DNA of 32,478 bases from JBQTJN01 sp052387095 (GCA_052387095.1 JBQTJN010000057.1:1-32478); one strand, 5' to 3'. Numbered from the stretch's first letter, positions 8,479 to 16,409 are shown. Notes: generated from the sequence alone by a model not told the origin. A program made the numbers and translations.

Positions 8479-8570
8479 GCGGGTTCAGTGCGCTTTCATA
8501 TCTGTTGGCCTTTTAAAGGAATTATATCATGCCCGAATTCGGAATGAGGAGACTATTTTTGCCCTTCGGG

Positions 8571-9470
8571 TCAGGCGGAATCCTTAAGAAAGCGCTGGAG
8601 AGGGCTGATTTCATGGTGTTCCAGCACGGCTGTGGGCTCGCCGCTATGGGACTGGAGATCCTGCTCAAGGTCCTCGAGGATTACGGACAGCTCATCGCCC
8701 GGGACAGGTTCGGTAATGCATGACGAGACACGGAGCGTAACCGGCCCGTTGCTCACATTGTAGATCATATTTTTTTTCTTGAGCTCGTTTTTCAGACGCG
8801 ACAGCGCACGAATGCCTTCGCTGTTGTTGGAGTGTTTCAGGCAAAGCGCAAAACGTCCCTCCCCGAGATAATAGGCATCGTCAAATGAACGGATACTTTT
8901 CCGGATGATGTTCCCCGTTAAATTCAGGCACGCCGTAAATTCCGTCTCCGGAAGTCCGGATTCCAGGTCTGCATAATCATGTATTTTAACAAGCGCCAGC
9001 GCAAATTGCTTACCGTGGCGTGTAAAACGCTCCATTTCCACCTGTAAATCACGCTCCAGCGCGCGCTGCGTGCCAAGGCCCGTGCGCTCGTCCATATAAC
9101 GCTGGTCACCGCTCGCATGAAAATTGAGCGAAGTGATATATTTGAGAAGTTCCTCAAACAGTATGTTCAGCTTTTTGAAATTCTTGTAGTCGGGACTGTT
9201 GCCGGCTTTGGGAATGGTGCCAAGACAATTCTGTCCCTGAGAAATAAAATCGTTATGAAGCTGTTTGAGTGTAAGCAGTGCGGCGCTCGCCTTGCCGCGC
9301 TCATCCGCCTCTTCCAACCACGAGATTAAAAATGAAGGTTGTACCACGATCTCCTGCGCCATATCATGCGGATAAAAAACGCGCTCGAGAATCTGCGCGT
9401 GCCACGAGGTATATTCCTCGATCATGAGCTGTGTGTCCGGATTGCTAAGTGTAAGCGGTTGGTTTGACAT
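8571..9470 (-). CDS. Degenerate GGDEF-domain protein
   Basis: Residues 1 to about 120 form a helical N-terminal region of unknown type that includes YTSWHAQILERVFYPHD. Residues about 125-275 have the GGDEF fold, starting at the typical MDERTGLGTQRALERDL. The active-site loop reads YLGEGRFALC (202-210), so GGDEF has become GEGRF, and the metal/substrate acids DE are replaced by GR. Diguanylate cyclase activity is therefore unlikely; such domains usually act as GTP or c-di-GMP sensors or as docking domains. No EAL domain or signal peptide is present. It lies upstream of the PAS kinase in the same direction. Confidence 0.82.
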   Translation of the reverse strand: MSNQPLTLSNPDTQLMIEEYTSWHAQILERVFYPHDMAQEIVVQPSFLISWLEEADERGKASAALLTLKQLHNDFISQGQNCLGTIPKAGNSPDYKNFKKLNILFEELLKYITSLNFHASGDQRYMDERTGLGTQRALERDLQVEMERFTRHGKQFALALVKIHDYADLESGLPETEFTACLNLTGNIIRKSIRSFDDAYYLGEGRFALCLKHSNNSEGIRALSRLKNELKKKNMIYNVSNGPVTLRVSSCITEPVPGDELSVILEDLEQDLQSHSGEPTAVLEHHEISPLQRFLKDSA

Positions 9471-9539
9471 GGTTTTGGCCTTTTATAGTCTTAATAATAA
9501 GGCGTAAAGGTATCTAAATCCTTAACAATGCTAAATATG

Positions 9540-9568
9540 TTGACATAATATAAAATTTTTAATAGTCT
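9540..9568 (+). promoter_or_regulatory. Candidate sigma-70 promoter for the gene at 9600
   Basis: A perfect -35 TTGACA (9540-9545) is followed after 17 bases by TAGTCT (9563-9568), a poor -10. Transcription would start about 25 bases before the ATG. Confidence 0.4.
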
Positions 9569-9599
9569 GTAACAAAATACAGGTACTGACGGAATTTTT

Positions 9600-10493
9600 A
9601 TGCCGATATTATTTGAAGAAAATACCCCGCTGCGAAGCCTGAACATTCAGGAGGCAAAAAGAAACCGCCGCTATTCCGATGAAGGAATGTATGCGGATAT
9701 ATTTGATAACAAAATTCTTCGCTCTTCGGGTGAAGAAAAAATTATTATAGTAGGCCTTGGTCCCAGCCTGAACCAAATCTCAGAAGACGGTATCAAAACC
9801 AATCTGGAAAATTTAAAAAACAGGAAAGACGGAATAGTTGTTCTGGCCGCCGCTGCGCACAAAATGTTGAATGACGGCAAATTGGATAAGGCGGACTTTA
9901 CGATCTTTAATTTGCTTGGAGCAAGCTATGCAAATCAGGTTGAGCCCGTAAGATCTGATGTTTTATATCTACTCGCTTCCCATTGCGATGCTGCATTATT
10001 CGATAAAATCGAAAAGGGTGATGCGGAAATAAATACGTGGAATGCTTATGTGCCTAAAATTTCTTCCGGAGAACACGGAGAAATTGAAATTGGCGCGGGC
10101 AGCACGGGCGGAACGGCCGCGCTCGCTGTTTTTATGGCTCTCGGTTTTAAACAATTTGAGTTTTACGGTGTCGATGGATCGGTTCTGGAAGTCGATCCGC
10201 ACAGCTATGGTGTCCCTTTCGCCGATGCAGAGAATACATTTCCGGACAATCCCAATGCGGATGTGCTTACTGTAAGCGTTGCTGGAAAAATATATGAAGT
10301 GGAAAGAAATTTTCTGAATCAGACATTGGAAATGAAAGCTTTTGTCGAAAACTACCGGGAGGACATCCATGTCATTTTTCACGGGGAATCTTTAAGTTCT
10401 GCCCTGATCAATAATCCTGAAGCCACGGCTGAACTTCTGCATGATCCCCGTCCATTGGAATCTGCACAAAAGCCAGTGGAACCTAAGCCTTAA
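9600..10493 (+). CDS. MptE/DUF115-like Rossmann-fold protein
   Basis: The 297-residue protein contains a nucleotide-binding-type loop, IIIVGLGPSLNQ (about 49-60). A glycine-rich GAGSTGGTAALAVFMALGF and FEFYGVDGSV follow. This succession of VGxGPSL, GGT-A-A-LGF and a VDGS strand is the layout seen in 6-hydroxymethylpterin diphosphokinase MptE-like and motility-accessory (Maf/DUF115) proteins. The match is by pattern only, and the substrate cannot be assigned. It is a single-gene unit, convergent with tgt six bases away, and is AT-richer than its neighbours. No flagellin or sugar-activation genes are near to support a glycosylation role. Confidence 0.6.
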   Translation: MPILFEENTPLRSLNIQEAKRNRRYSDEGMYADIFDNKILRSSGEEKIIIVGLGPSLNQISEDGIKTNLENLKNRKDGIVVLAAAAHKMLNDGKLDKADFTIFNLLGASYANQVEPVRSDVLYLLASHCDAALFDKIEKGDAEINTWNAYVPKISSGEHGEIEIGAGSTGGTAALAVFMALGFKQFEFYGVDGSVLEVDPHSYGVPFADAENTFPDNPNADVLTVSVAGKIYEVERNFLNQTLEMKAFVENYREDIHVIFHGESLSSALINNPEATAELLHDPRPLESAQKPVEPKP

Positions 10494-10499
10494 AAAGAC

Positions 10500-11681
10500 T
10501 TAAACCACCCATTCCTTTTCCACCTTGTTCAATGTTCCTGCTCTGATGGCCGCACGTATTTCCCGCATACATCTGTTGATGATGGCGATATTATGCTGGC
10601 TGATGATCTGCCCGCCGAGCTGCTCCTCCGAATGCATTAAATGGTGCAGGTAGGCCTTCGAAAAATCGCGTGACGCCGGGATATTATTTTCCGGGTCCAG
10701 CGGCGTATTGTCGTTGCGGTATGCCGCGTTCTTCACATTGATCGTCCCGCCCGGTGCGCCCTTCATAAACGCCGCTCCGTGGCGCGCGAGGCGCGTCGGG
10801 ATCACGCAATCAAACGTATCGATGCCGTATTTCACAAACCGGAACAGATCCTGGATCCGCCCGATGCCCAGAAAATGCACGGGCCGATCCGGGTGGATAT
10901 GCGGCACGCTGCCCTGAACGACGGCTTCCATCTCTTCATCCGATCCGCCGAGACATCCGCCCAGCGCCGTGCCGAAAAATTCGCGGTCGCGGGTCCACTC
11001 CGCGGATGTGCGTCGCAGGTCTTCGTAAACCCCGCCCTGCACAATGCCGTACACGGCCTGCGCGCCGTTATCATTGCGCGCAAATTCCGCTAGCGACCGG
11101 TCGCCCCAGCGCATGCTCATCTCCATCGATTTGGCCGTGTAATCGCGCGTCACATGGTATGGCGTGCATTCATCGAACTGCATTAATAAATCTGCACCGA
11201 TTTTCCGCTGCAATTCCATCGCGCTTTCCGGTGTCAGCTTAATAATTTTCCCGTCGCGGTAGGACCGGAAAACCGTGCCCTCTTCGGTAATCTTCAGCAG
11301 GTTCTTATTAGCGTGTGATTTATTCCGCCCTTTGACCTCGTTCGCCATCGTTCCCTCGCCCAGCGAGAAAACCTGGAAGCCCCCGCTGTCGGTCAGCATC
11401 GGCCCGTTCCAGCCCATGAATTTATGCAGGCCGCCCGCGCGCTCGATTACATCCGCGCCCGGCTGGAGAATCAGGTGATAAGTATTGGAGAGAATAATAT
11501 CCGTCCCTGCCTCGCGCATCATGGCGGGTGACATGTTCTTCACCGTCGCTTTGGTGCCGCAGAAAATATAGTTCGGCGTTTCGATCGTACCGTGCGGCGT
11601 TTTCAGCAGACCGGTGCGTGCGCGGCTGTTCTTGTCGCGGTACGTAATCTTGAAATCAAAGTTGGGATAAGTTGGAGTCAT
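10500..11681 (-). CDS. tgt: tRNA-guanine transglycosylase (queuine-type candidate, zinc site lost)
   Basis: Tgt exchanges G34 of GUN-anticodon tRNAs for a queuosine precursor base. From ATG at 11681 the protein has 393 residues. The catalytic aspartates are present: D98 in LTDSGGFQVFSLG and the nucleophile D291 in FDCVIPTR. The base-binding DEC (170-172) and QGGVYEDLR also remain. Two departures stand out. The zinc cysteines of CxCxxC are replaced by N332, I334 and S337 (ENNIPASRDF), although the fourth ligand, H363 in SQHN, is kept. The substrate loop reads ALGGCLGGSDEEM where preQ1 enzymes have GGLAVGE, resembling the GGLSGGE of eukaryotic queuine enzymes. A TTG start at 11708 is rejected because it reads repeat sequence; the ATG itself lies in the repeat end. 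No queA is nearby. Confidence 0.93.
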   Translation of the reverse strand: MTPTYPNFDFKITYRDKNSRARTGLLKTPHGTIETPNYIFCGTKATVKNMSPAMMREAGTDIILSNTYHLILQPGADVIERAGGLHKFMGWNGPMLTDSGGFQVFSLGEGTMANEVKGRNKSHANKNLLKITEEGTVFRSYRDGKIIKLTPESAMELQRKIGADLLMQFDECTPYHVTRDYTAKSMEMSMRWGDRSLAEFARNDNGAQAVYGIVQGGVYEDLRRTSAEWTRDREFFGTALGGCLGGSDEEMEAVVQGSVPHIHPDRPVHFLGIGRIQDLFRFVKYGIDTFDCVIPTRLARHGAAFMKGAPGGTINVKNAAYRNDNTPLDPENNIPASRDFSKAYLHHLMHSEEQLGGQIISQHNIAIINRCMREIRAAIRAGTLNKVEKEWVV

Positions 11682-11743
11682 TCTGAGCGTAGCGAAGAAT
11701 CTATTCAATAAACGATGAGATCCTTCACTTCGTTCAGGATGAC
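11677..11743. repeat. Palindromic intergenic repeat between tgt and rpmB
   Basis: The left arm GTCATTCTGAGCGTAGCGAA and the right arm, ending TTCACTTCGTTCAGGATGAC, are imperfect inverse complements around a short AT-rich centre. The left end supplies the ATGAC that forms the tgt start codon on the minus strand. It is related in style to, but differs in sequence from, the CGTCATTGCGAG family elsewhere in the window. Confidence 0.8.
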
Positions 11744-11750
11744 ATCAGGA

Positions 11751-12044
11751 TTAGACCGCTTTCGCAGCCATCGCCTTTGTGATCTGCGTCTTGACTGTGC
11801 GCAAACAGGCATCCAGCTTGGTCGGCCCTGTCGAAGCGATATAGGCATCAAAGCCGCCTTTGTGCTCAAGCGTGCGGAGACCTGCGTTGCTGATGCGCAC
11901 GGTAAAGCTGCGTCCCAGCACCTCGCTGTAAAGATCGATTTTCTTCACGCTCGGCAGGAACCGGCGGCGCGTTCTGTTGTTCGCGTGGGAAACATTATTC
12001 CCGCTCATCGGACCTTTGCTCGTAACCGCGCAACGTCTGCTCAT
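11751..12044 (-). CDS. rpmB: 50S ribosomal protein L28
   Basis: L28 is a structural protein of the large ribosomal subunit. From ATG at 12044 it is 97 residues, the usual length in alphaproteobacteria. It begins MSRRCAVTSKGPMSGNNVSH and continues NNRTRRRFLPSV, both diagnostic. The open frame extends further upstream, but the ATG with AAAGGA ten bases before it fits the family. A promoter candidate and a strong hairpin lie upstream at 12085-12124. It is flanked by the palindromic repeat next to tgt. Confidence 0.97.
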   Translation of the reverse strand: MSRRCAVTSKGPMSGNNVSHANNRTRRRFLPSVKKIDLYSEVLGRSFTVRISNAGLRTLEHKGGFDAYIASTGPTKLDACLRTVKTQITKAMAAKAV

Positions 12045-12084
12045 GGTAAGAATCCTTTTAATCGGTATTAAAAAACGAACCGCA

Positions 12085-12113
12085 AAATAAGGGAATAAGG
12101 CTTGAGAAGTCAA
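12085..12113 (-). promoter_or_regulatory. Candidate promoter for rpmB
   Basis: On the minus strand TTGACT (12113-12108) is followed after 17 bases by TTATTT (12090-12085). The -35 is good and the -10 is weak. It overlaps the hairpin at 12091-12124, so terminator and promoter functions may be combined here. Confidence 0.4.
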
Positions 12114-12147
12114 GGCTTATTCCCGAAACCCCGGCTTAAGCCGGGGT
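12091..12147 (-). terminator. Double hairpin terminator region after the CbiB-like gene
   Basis: Directly after the CbiB-like stop comes ACCCCGGCTTAAGCCGGGGT (12147-12128), a perfect 20-base palindrome. A second hairpin follows with 14-base arms and one mismatch (12124-12091, arms GGGAATAAGCCTTG and CAAGCCTTATTCCC), then TTATTTTG on the minus strand. Together they probably end transcription before rpmB. Confidence 0.6.
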
Positions 12148-13179
12148 CTAAAGCAGATATAACCCGCACAAGCTCAGCACCACCAGCGCATGGGCCATGA
12201 TGCTGATAAACAGCGCCCGGCGCAGGTTTTTATGGTCGGTTTTGGCCGTCACGCCCGCCGGCCCGACCCAGCCGCCCGGCACGGCGCTTCCCTCTATATC
12301 CTGGTAAGGTCCGCCCAAGCTGACATTCAGCGTCCATGCCATTGCCGACAGCGGAAACCCGCCCTGCTCGTAAGTTGCCCGGTTTTTAAGCCCACCCAGG
12401 AATTTCAGGCCCCGGAACGGGTTAGCTGTTGGTGTGAATAAGCCGCTCAGGATAATCAGGAGCGCAGCAATTAGCGACGGGATGAAACCCAGCAATCGTT
12501 CCAGCGCGGCGGGGAAAGCCCCGAACCCCTTGCTGTGTCCGTCCTTGTTGAACCGCCAGCACAAAGCCGCAAAAACCGCATACAATGTCGCTAATGGTAT
12601 CCCGCCAATCACATACCAGAAGACTGGTGCCACCAGTCCTTTATCGAAAGCACGGGCACTCAGGCCGATCCCGAGGCGGGAAATCCCGAAATCATCGGAA
12701 ATGGTCAGGTTGGAGCGGCTGGTCCGGGCCAGCGATAAATACCCCCCCTTGCCGGTTTTCTTCTCTTCCATGGCTACATAAAGGCCGGAAATGACCCGCC
12801 ACACTCCGGCCGTTGTGATCAACCCGGTCAGGAAAAGCGTTTCCGTCAGCCCATAGCCTAAAACAGTCCAGCGCGCCCGGTAACCTAGCCATATATAGAG
12901 CAAGGCAATCCCGAGAGCCGCAAAGCTTATAATAAACCCTCTGAACATTAAATCAGGCGCGGGACGGTGTTTCTTATCCATCCGGACGCCGAACCCGCCC
13001 AAAAATCTGTCAACCACCGCCCAGAACAGGGGATTCGCATTCCCGGCCAGCGGACCTGAAATCATACCCAGAAGAACCGATAAAAACACTGCTGCAAGTG
13101 CGTAAGGAATCCTCTGAAAATCAAGAAAATCGCTGAAAAGGTCCGAAAACGGGTTATAAAAATTCAAAGATGTTTCCAT
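12148..13179 (-). CDS. CobD/CbiB-like membrane protein (adenosylcobinamide-phosphate synthase family), divergent
   Basis: The family joins aminopropanol phosphate to adenosylcobyric acid in the inner membrane during B12 synthesis. This 343-residue protein has several membrane segments. It keeps the family landmarks: RFLGGFG near residue 65, the KGLVAPVFWYVIGGIPLATLY region, a PSLIAALLIILSGL helix, and the C-terminal GGPYQDIEG. The conserved stretch before VAP normally contains E-VAEN-D; here it reads RLGIGLSARAFDKGLVAP, so key acidic and Asn residues are missing. No other cobalamin genes are in the window. It may be a diverged or repurposed relative. ATG at 13179 is preferred to TTG two codons earlier; neither has a clear Shine-Dalgarno. 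Confidence 0.75.
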   Translation of the reverse strand: METSLNFYNPFSDLFSDFLDFQRIPYALAAVFLSVLLGMISGPLAGNANPLFWAVVDRFLGGFGVRMDKKHRPAPDLMFRGFIISFAALGIALLYIWLGYRARWTVLGYGLTETLFLTGLITTAGVWRVISGLYVAMEEKKTGKGGYLSLARTSRSNLTISDDFGISRLGIGLSARAFDKGLVAPVFWYVIGGIPLATLYAVFAALCWRFNKDGHSKGFGAFPAALERLLGFIPSLIAALLIILSGLFTPTANPFRGLKFLGGLKNRATYEQGGFPLSAMAWTLNVSLGGPYQDIEGSAVPGGWVGPAGVTAKTDHKNLRRALFISIMAHALVVLSLCGLYLL

Positions 13180-13209
13180 ACTCAAAAAATCGCTATTTTT
13201 TACCAGAAT

Positions 13210-13232
13210 CTAGGGGTTTTACTAGGGTTTTT
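13210..13232. repeat. Tandem direct repeat in the cbiB-like/phaZ divergent promoter region
   Basis: CTAGGGGTTTT (13210-13220) and CTAGGGTTTTT (13222-13232) are spaced one helical turn apart (12 bases) between two divergent genes. Such spacing suits a regulator bound as two subunits on one face. Which gene it would control is unknown. Confidence 0.4.
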
Positions 13233-13283
13233 AAGTTAAAATGAATTATATAGACTCTAGGCACCGAAACCAAAGGAATTGGC

Positions 13284-14666
13284 TTGTTATACCATCTTTA
13301 CGACCTCCAGCACGCCCTTCTGACGCCCCTGCGGGTCCAGTCGGAAATAGCCAGCTCATTTTTCAAAAATCCCTGGAATCCACTCTCCTACACCCAGTTC
13401 GGGCGAACGATGGGCGCCAATACGGAATTGTTCGAGCGCGTCACGCGCCGCTTCGGCCGCCCGAGTTTCGGCCTGGATGAAACCACCATAGACAACATTA
13501 AAGTCACGATCACTGAGAAAGTCATTGCGGAAAAACCGTTCTGTCATCTTCTGAGTTTTCATCGCAACGTCCAGCGCCGCGATCCGAAAGTTCTGATCGT
13601 CGCGCCAATGTCGGGCCATTACGCTAGCCTGCTCCGCGGCACCGTCAAGGCGCTACTGCCGCATCACGATGTATACATCACCGACTGGCAGGACGCGCGC
13701 CAGGTTCCGCTCAAGGCGGGCGTTTTCAACCTCGACACATACATTACTTACTTACGCGAATTCATGAGCCTGATGGGTCCGGACACTCATCTGATCGCTG
13801 TCTGCCAGCCGGCTGTGCCGGTACTGGCCGCCGTTTCACTCATGGCCACGGAAAACGATCCCAACCAGCCTTTGAGCATGACTTTGATGGGCGGGCCGAT
13901 TGATACGCGTGTTTCCAAGACCGTGCCGACCGAGATGGCCCAGGACCGCACTCTTTCGTGGTTCGAAAAGGGCGTCATTGACGAGGTACCATTTTATTAT
14001 CCCGGCGCGCATCGAAAAGTGTATCCAGGTTTTATCCAGCTCAGCGGATTTATGTCGATGAATCTCGACCGCCATGTCGGCTCGCACATGGAATTCTACC
14101 AGCACCTGATCAAGGGCGACGGCCTCTCCGCCGAAGGGCATCGTAATTTCTATAACGAATATCTGTCCGTCATGGATATCGCTGCGGAATTTTATCTCCA
14201 GACAATTGACACGGTGTTCCAGCGTCACCTGCTCCCGCGCGGCCTTATGAAATGGCGTGACTCGCTCACTGAAAAACTTGTCGATGTCCGCCCGCAGGAT
14301 GTCGAGCATACGGCCTTGCTCACGATCGAAGGCGAACTGGATGATATATCCGCTCGGGGACAAACCACCGCGGCGCACGAACTCTGTTATTCTCTGCCCC
14401 AAAGCAAGCAATATCACCATTTCCAGCTGGGATGCGGCCATTACGGCATTTTCAACGGCAAGAAATGGCGCACGGAGATCATGCCGCGGGTTCAGCATTT
14501 CATCCGTCATTTCGACAAGGACTGTGATCCTGTTCCGAAAGCAGACCTTGAAGGATTCGCCGACGTCATGCCTGAAAGATACAATCGTGATCAGCATGGC
14601 GTCGTTGCCATCCGCCGCTGGCTTAAAGAAAACAGGCAGCAGAACTACAAGGAGATCGTGGAGTGA
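13284..14666 (+). CDS. phaZ: Intracellular polyhydroxybutyrate depolymerase
   Basis: PhaZ of the cytoplasmic type mobilises stored PHB. The 460-residue protein starts MLYHLYDLQHALLTPL, the family's standard N-terminus, which requires the TTG at 13284; AAGGA lies seven bases upstream. The nucleophile is cysteine 174 in IAVCQPAVPVLA, as in PhaZ1-type enzymes that use Cys rather than Ser. The acid is D353 or D354 in EGELDDIS and the base is H386 in LGCGHYGIFNG. No signal peptide is seen. Its stop overlaps the start of the YgjP-type gene (GTGA). PHB synthesis genes are not in the window. Presence of this gene implies the organism makes PHB or meets it in its environment or prey. Confidence 0.93.
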   Translation: MLYHLYDLQHALLTPLRVQSEIASSFFKNPWNPLSYTQFGRTMGANTELFERVTRRFGRPSFGLDETTIDNIKVTITEKVIAEKPFCHLLSFHRNVQRRDPKVLIVAPMSGHYASLLRGTVKALLPHHDVYITDWQDARQVPLKAGVFNLDTYITYLREFMSLMGPDTHLIAVCQPAVPVLAAVSLMATENDPNQPLSMTLMGGPIDTRVSKTVPTEMAQDRTLSWFEKGVIDEVPFYYPGAHRKVYPGFIQLSGFMSMNLDRHVGSHMEFYQHLIKGDGLSAEGHRNFYNEYLSVMDIAAEFYLQTIDTVFQRHLLPRGLMKWRDSLTEKLVDVRPQDVEHTALLTIEGELDDISARGQTTAAHELCYSLPQSKQYHHFQLGCGHYGIFNGKKWRTEIMPRVQHFIRHFDKDCDPVPKADLEGFADVMPERYNRDQHGVVAIRRWLKENRQQNYKEIVE

Positions 14667-15385
14667 AATCGGGGAAACTCATGGGCTTCTTCAAAAAATC
14701 AGGGCAGTCCCATATGCCGCATTTTGTCCGGGTGAAAAAAAGTACCCGGGCAAGACGCATGGCGCTGCGCCTTGATGCGAAAGAGCGCCTGTTTCACCTG
14801 ATTGTCCCGCAGGGCATGAGCCTTAAAAAAGCCAAGGAATTCGTCGAGGAACATGAACGCTGGATGATGGAGCGCCTGCGCGACCTGCCGCGCCCTGTGT
14901 CCTTCGAACATGGGTCTATTATTCCTGTCCTCGGCCGTCAGCGCGACATCAATATCATTAAACGTAAAACTTTAAAGACGACTGACATTTTATTGAAACA
15001 GAATGAAATTATCGTTTTAACTAATCTGGATGACCCGGCCCCGCGCATCAAGCGTTTCCTGATGAAACTGGCCAAGGAAAAGCTGACCGAACTGGCCGAG
15101 GAAAAAGCCGAAAAACTGGGTAAAAAAATCAAAGACATTCATGTGCGCGACACTAAGAGCCGCTGGGGCAGCTGCGCCTCGGATGGCGGCATCTCTTTCT
15201 CGTGGCGCCTCATCCTCGCGCCGACCGACGCGATGGATTACGTCGTCGCGCACGAAGTCGCACACCTCAAACACATGAATCACGGCGACAATTTCTGGAA
15301 ACTTTGCAGCAGGCTTTCAGAGAATTTTTTCGAAGGCCATTACTGGATGGATAATCACGGTCAGGAATTGATGAAGTACGGTTAA
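14663..15385 (+). CDS. YgjP/WLM-type zinc metallopeptidase (DUF45)
   Basis: This 240-residue protein has the YgjP layout. It opens with a basic N-terminal half, VRVKKSTRARRMALRLD. Then come the signature DTKSRWGSCASDGGISFSWR (about 165-184) and the zinc site HEVAHLKHMNHGDNFW, with HExxH and a downstream His. It should be a soluble zinc-dependent protease; physiological substrates are not known for this family. The start is GTG at 14663, overlapping the phaZ TGA, with AAGGAG eight bases before it. That makes coupling to phaZ likely. Confidence 0.9.
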   Translation: MKSGKLMGFFKKSGQSHMPHFVRVKKSTRARRMALRLDAKERLFHLIVPQGMSLKKAKEFVEEHERWMMERLRDLPRPVSFEHGSIIPVLGRQRDINIIKRKTLKTTDILLKQNEIIVLTNLDDPAPRIKRFLMKLAKEKLTELAEEKAEKLGKKIKDIHVRDTKSRWGSCASDGGISFSWRLILAPTDAMDYVVAHEVAHLKHMNHGDNFWKLCSRLSENFFEGHYWMDNHGQELMKYG

Positions 15386-15386
15386 G

Positions 15387-15686
15387 CTATAACGCGAGTT
15401 GATCATCAATACTTTGGACTTCACTGTTATGTTCACCGACAACTGGCGCCTCAGCATTTATAAAAGGCGACAAACCGAATCTTTTTCTAAACTCTTCAAC
15501 TAAAACGATCCCTTGTTTTAATGCTTTCCTTTCTGCAGGTTGCATCTGTTGCCCTAGCATTTTTTTCGCTTGCTCTGAGGTTACAGGAACTACATACGCT
15601 TTTTCAAATTCTCCAAATACACAGAACTCCTTCGATTGCATTTCCTCCAAATCATTAACATCTCCCATAGCGGCCGCATATCCCAC
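15387..15686 (-). CDS. Orphan protein (99 aa or longer), start uncertain
   Basis: I do not recognise this family. From GTG at 15686 it reads MGYAAAMGDVNDLEEMQSKE, then a helical QAKKMLGQQMQPAERKALKQ segment. The same frame stays open upstream to a stop at 15243+600 (15843-15845), well inside the 3' end of ruvX. The translated extension (for example KRVYSFPSLPKEDHIGFSA) looks protein-like, but no ATG, GTG or TTG occurs in it. Either translation begins at GTG 15686 (AAGGG ten bases upstream) or ATG 15668, or the gene has lost its original start. It is AT-richer than ruvX. Confidence 0.55.
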   Translation of the reverse strand: MGYAAAMGDVNDLEEMQSKEFCVFGEFEKAYVVPVTSEQAKKMLGQQMQPAERKALKQGIVLVEEFRKRFGLSPFINAEAPVVGEHNSEVQSIDDQLAL

Positions 15687-15813
15687 TGAAATGACGCCCT
15701 TATCGTCAATGGCTGAAAAACCAATATGATCTTCTTTCGGGAGGCTGGGAAAGCTGTATACTCTTTTTGTTATTTTTTTTCTTTTAAATCTGCAATCTAG
15801 CGGTAAGTTTATC

Positions 15814-16311
15814 TCATCGAAAACATGATGTCCTGATATAATTTAAGGCATTCTGCAAAATAAGCTGCGCCGCCAGCTGGTCTAGCAAACCCCTTGATTT
15901 TGCTTTAAGTTTTGACATATCCACAGACTCCTCCACCAGGTAACCCACAGCATCTGTGGATAGTCTTTCATCGAAGAAAGCGATCCAGGGTTTTGTCCCT
16001 GCCACTTGTGGATATTTGGATAGCTCGGCTGCGAAATCTCGCACCGATTGCGCCCTGCGACCTTCCGTCCCGTCCATATTAAGCGGCAGGCCGATCACAA
16101 AGCCACCCACCTCGTAATCGCTCACCACGGCGGCCAGCACCTCTATATCCTTAGTAAATTTGGTCCGCTGGATGGTCTTGAGCGGCGTTGCCATGCTTAA
16201 GTCAGGCGGGCTCAGCGCCAGCCCGATAGTCTTCTCACCCACATCCATGCCCAGCAGGGCAACATTAAGCGGGAGGTCTTTGGCAATGTCCTGAAGCAAT
16301 CCTATGGGCAT
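15814..16311 (-). CDS. ruvX: RuvX/YqgF-type RNase H-fold nuclease (putative pre-16S rRNA nuclease)
   Basis: Family members trim the 5' end of 16S rRNA or act as Holliday-junction resolvase-like proteins. This 165-residue protein has the RNase H-like catalytic residues D23 (LLGMDVGEKTIGLAL), E115 (FFDERLST) and D144 (GLLDQLAAQLIL), together with VIGLPLNMDG. The ATG at 16311 is used; the first 15 or so residues precede the first strand, so a later start is possible. The 5' side carries one copy of the palindromic repeat, shared with gatC. The 3' end overlaps the open upstream extension of the orphan at 15387. Confidence 0.93.
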   Translation of the reverse strand: MPIGLLQDIAKDLPLNVALLGMDVGEKTIGLALSPPDLSMATPLKTIQRTKFTKDIEVLAAVVSDYEVGGFVIGLPLNMDGTEGRRAQSVRDFAAELSKYPQVAGTKPWIAFFDERLSTDAVGYLVEESVDMSKLKAKSRGLLDQLAAQLILQNALNYIRTSCFR

Positions 16312-16324
16312 ACCTCAATTTAAC

Positions 16325-16409
16325 CGTCATCGCGAGCCGCCACAAGGCGGCGTGGCGATCCACTCTTAAAAGTATGGATCGCCGCGTCGCTTCGCTCCTC
16401 GCAATGACG
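16325..16409. repeat. Palindromic intergenic repeat, copy 1 (ruvX-gatC)
   Basis: The element runs from CGTCATCGCGAG to CTCGCAATGACG, with imperfectly complementary arms rich in GCGAAGCGACG-type motifs and an AT-rich centre (CTTAAAAGTATGGAT). It sits between divergent genes and could form a long hairpin. Confidence 0.85.
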
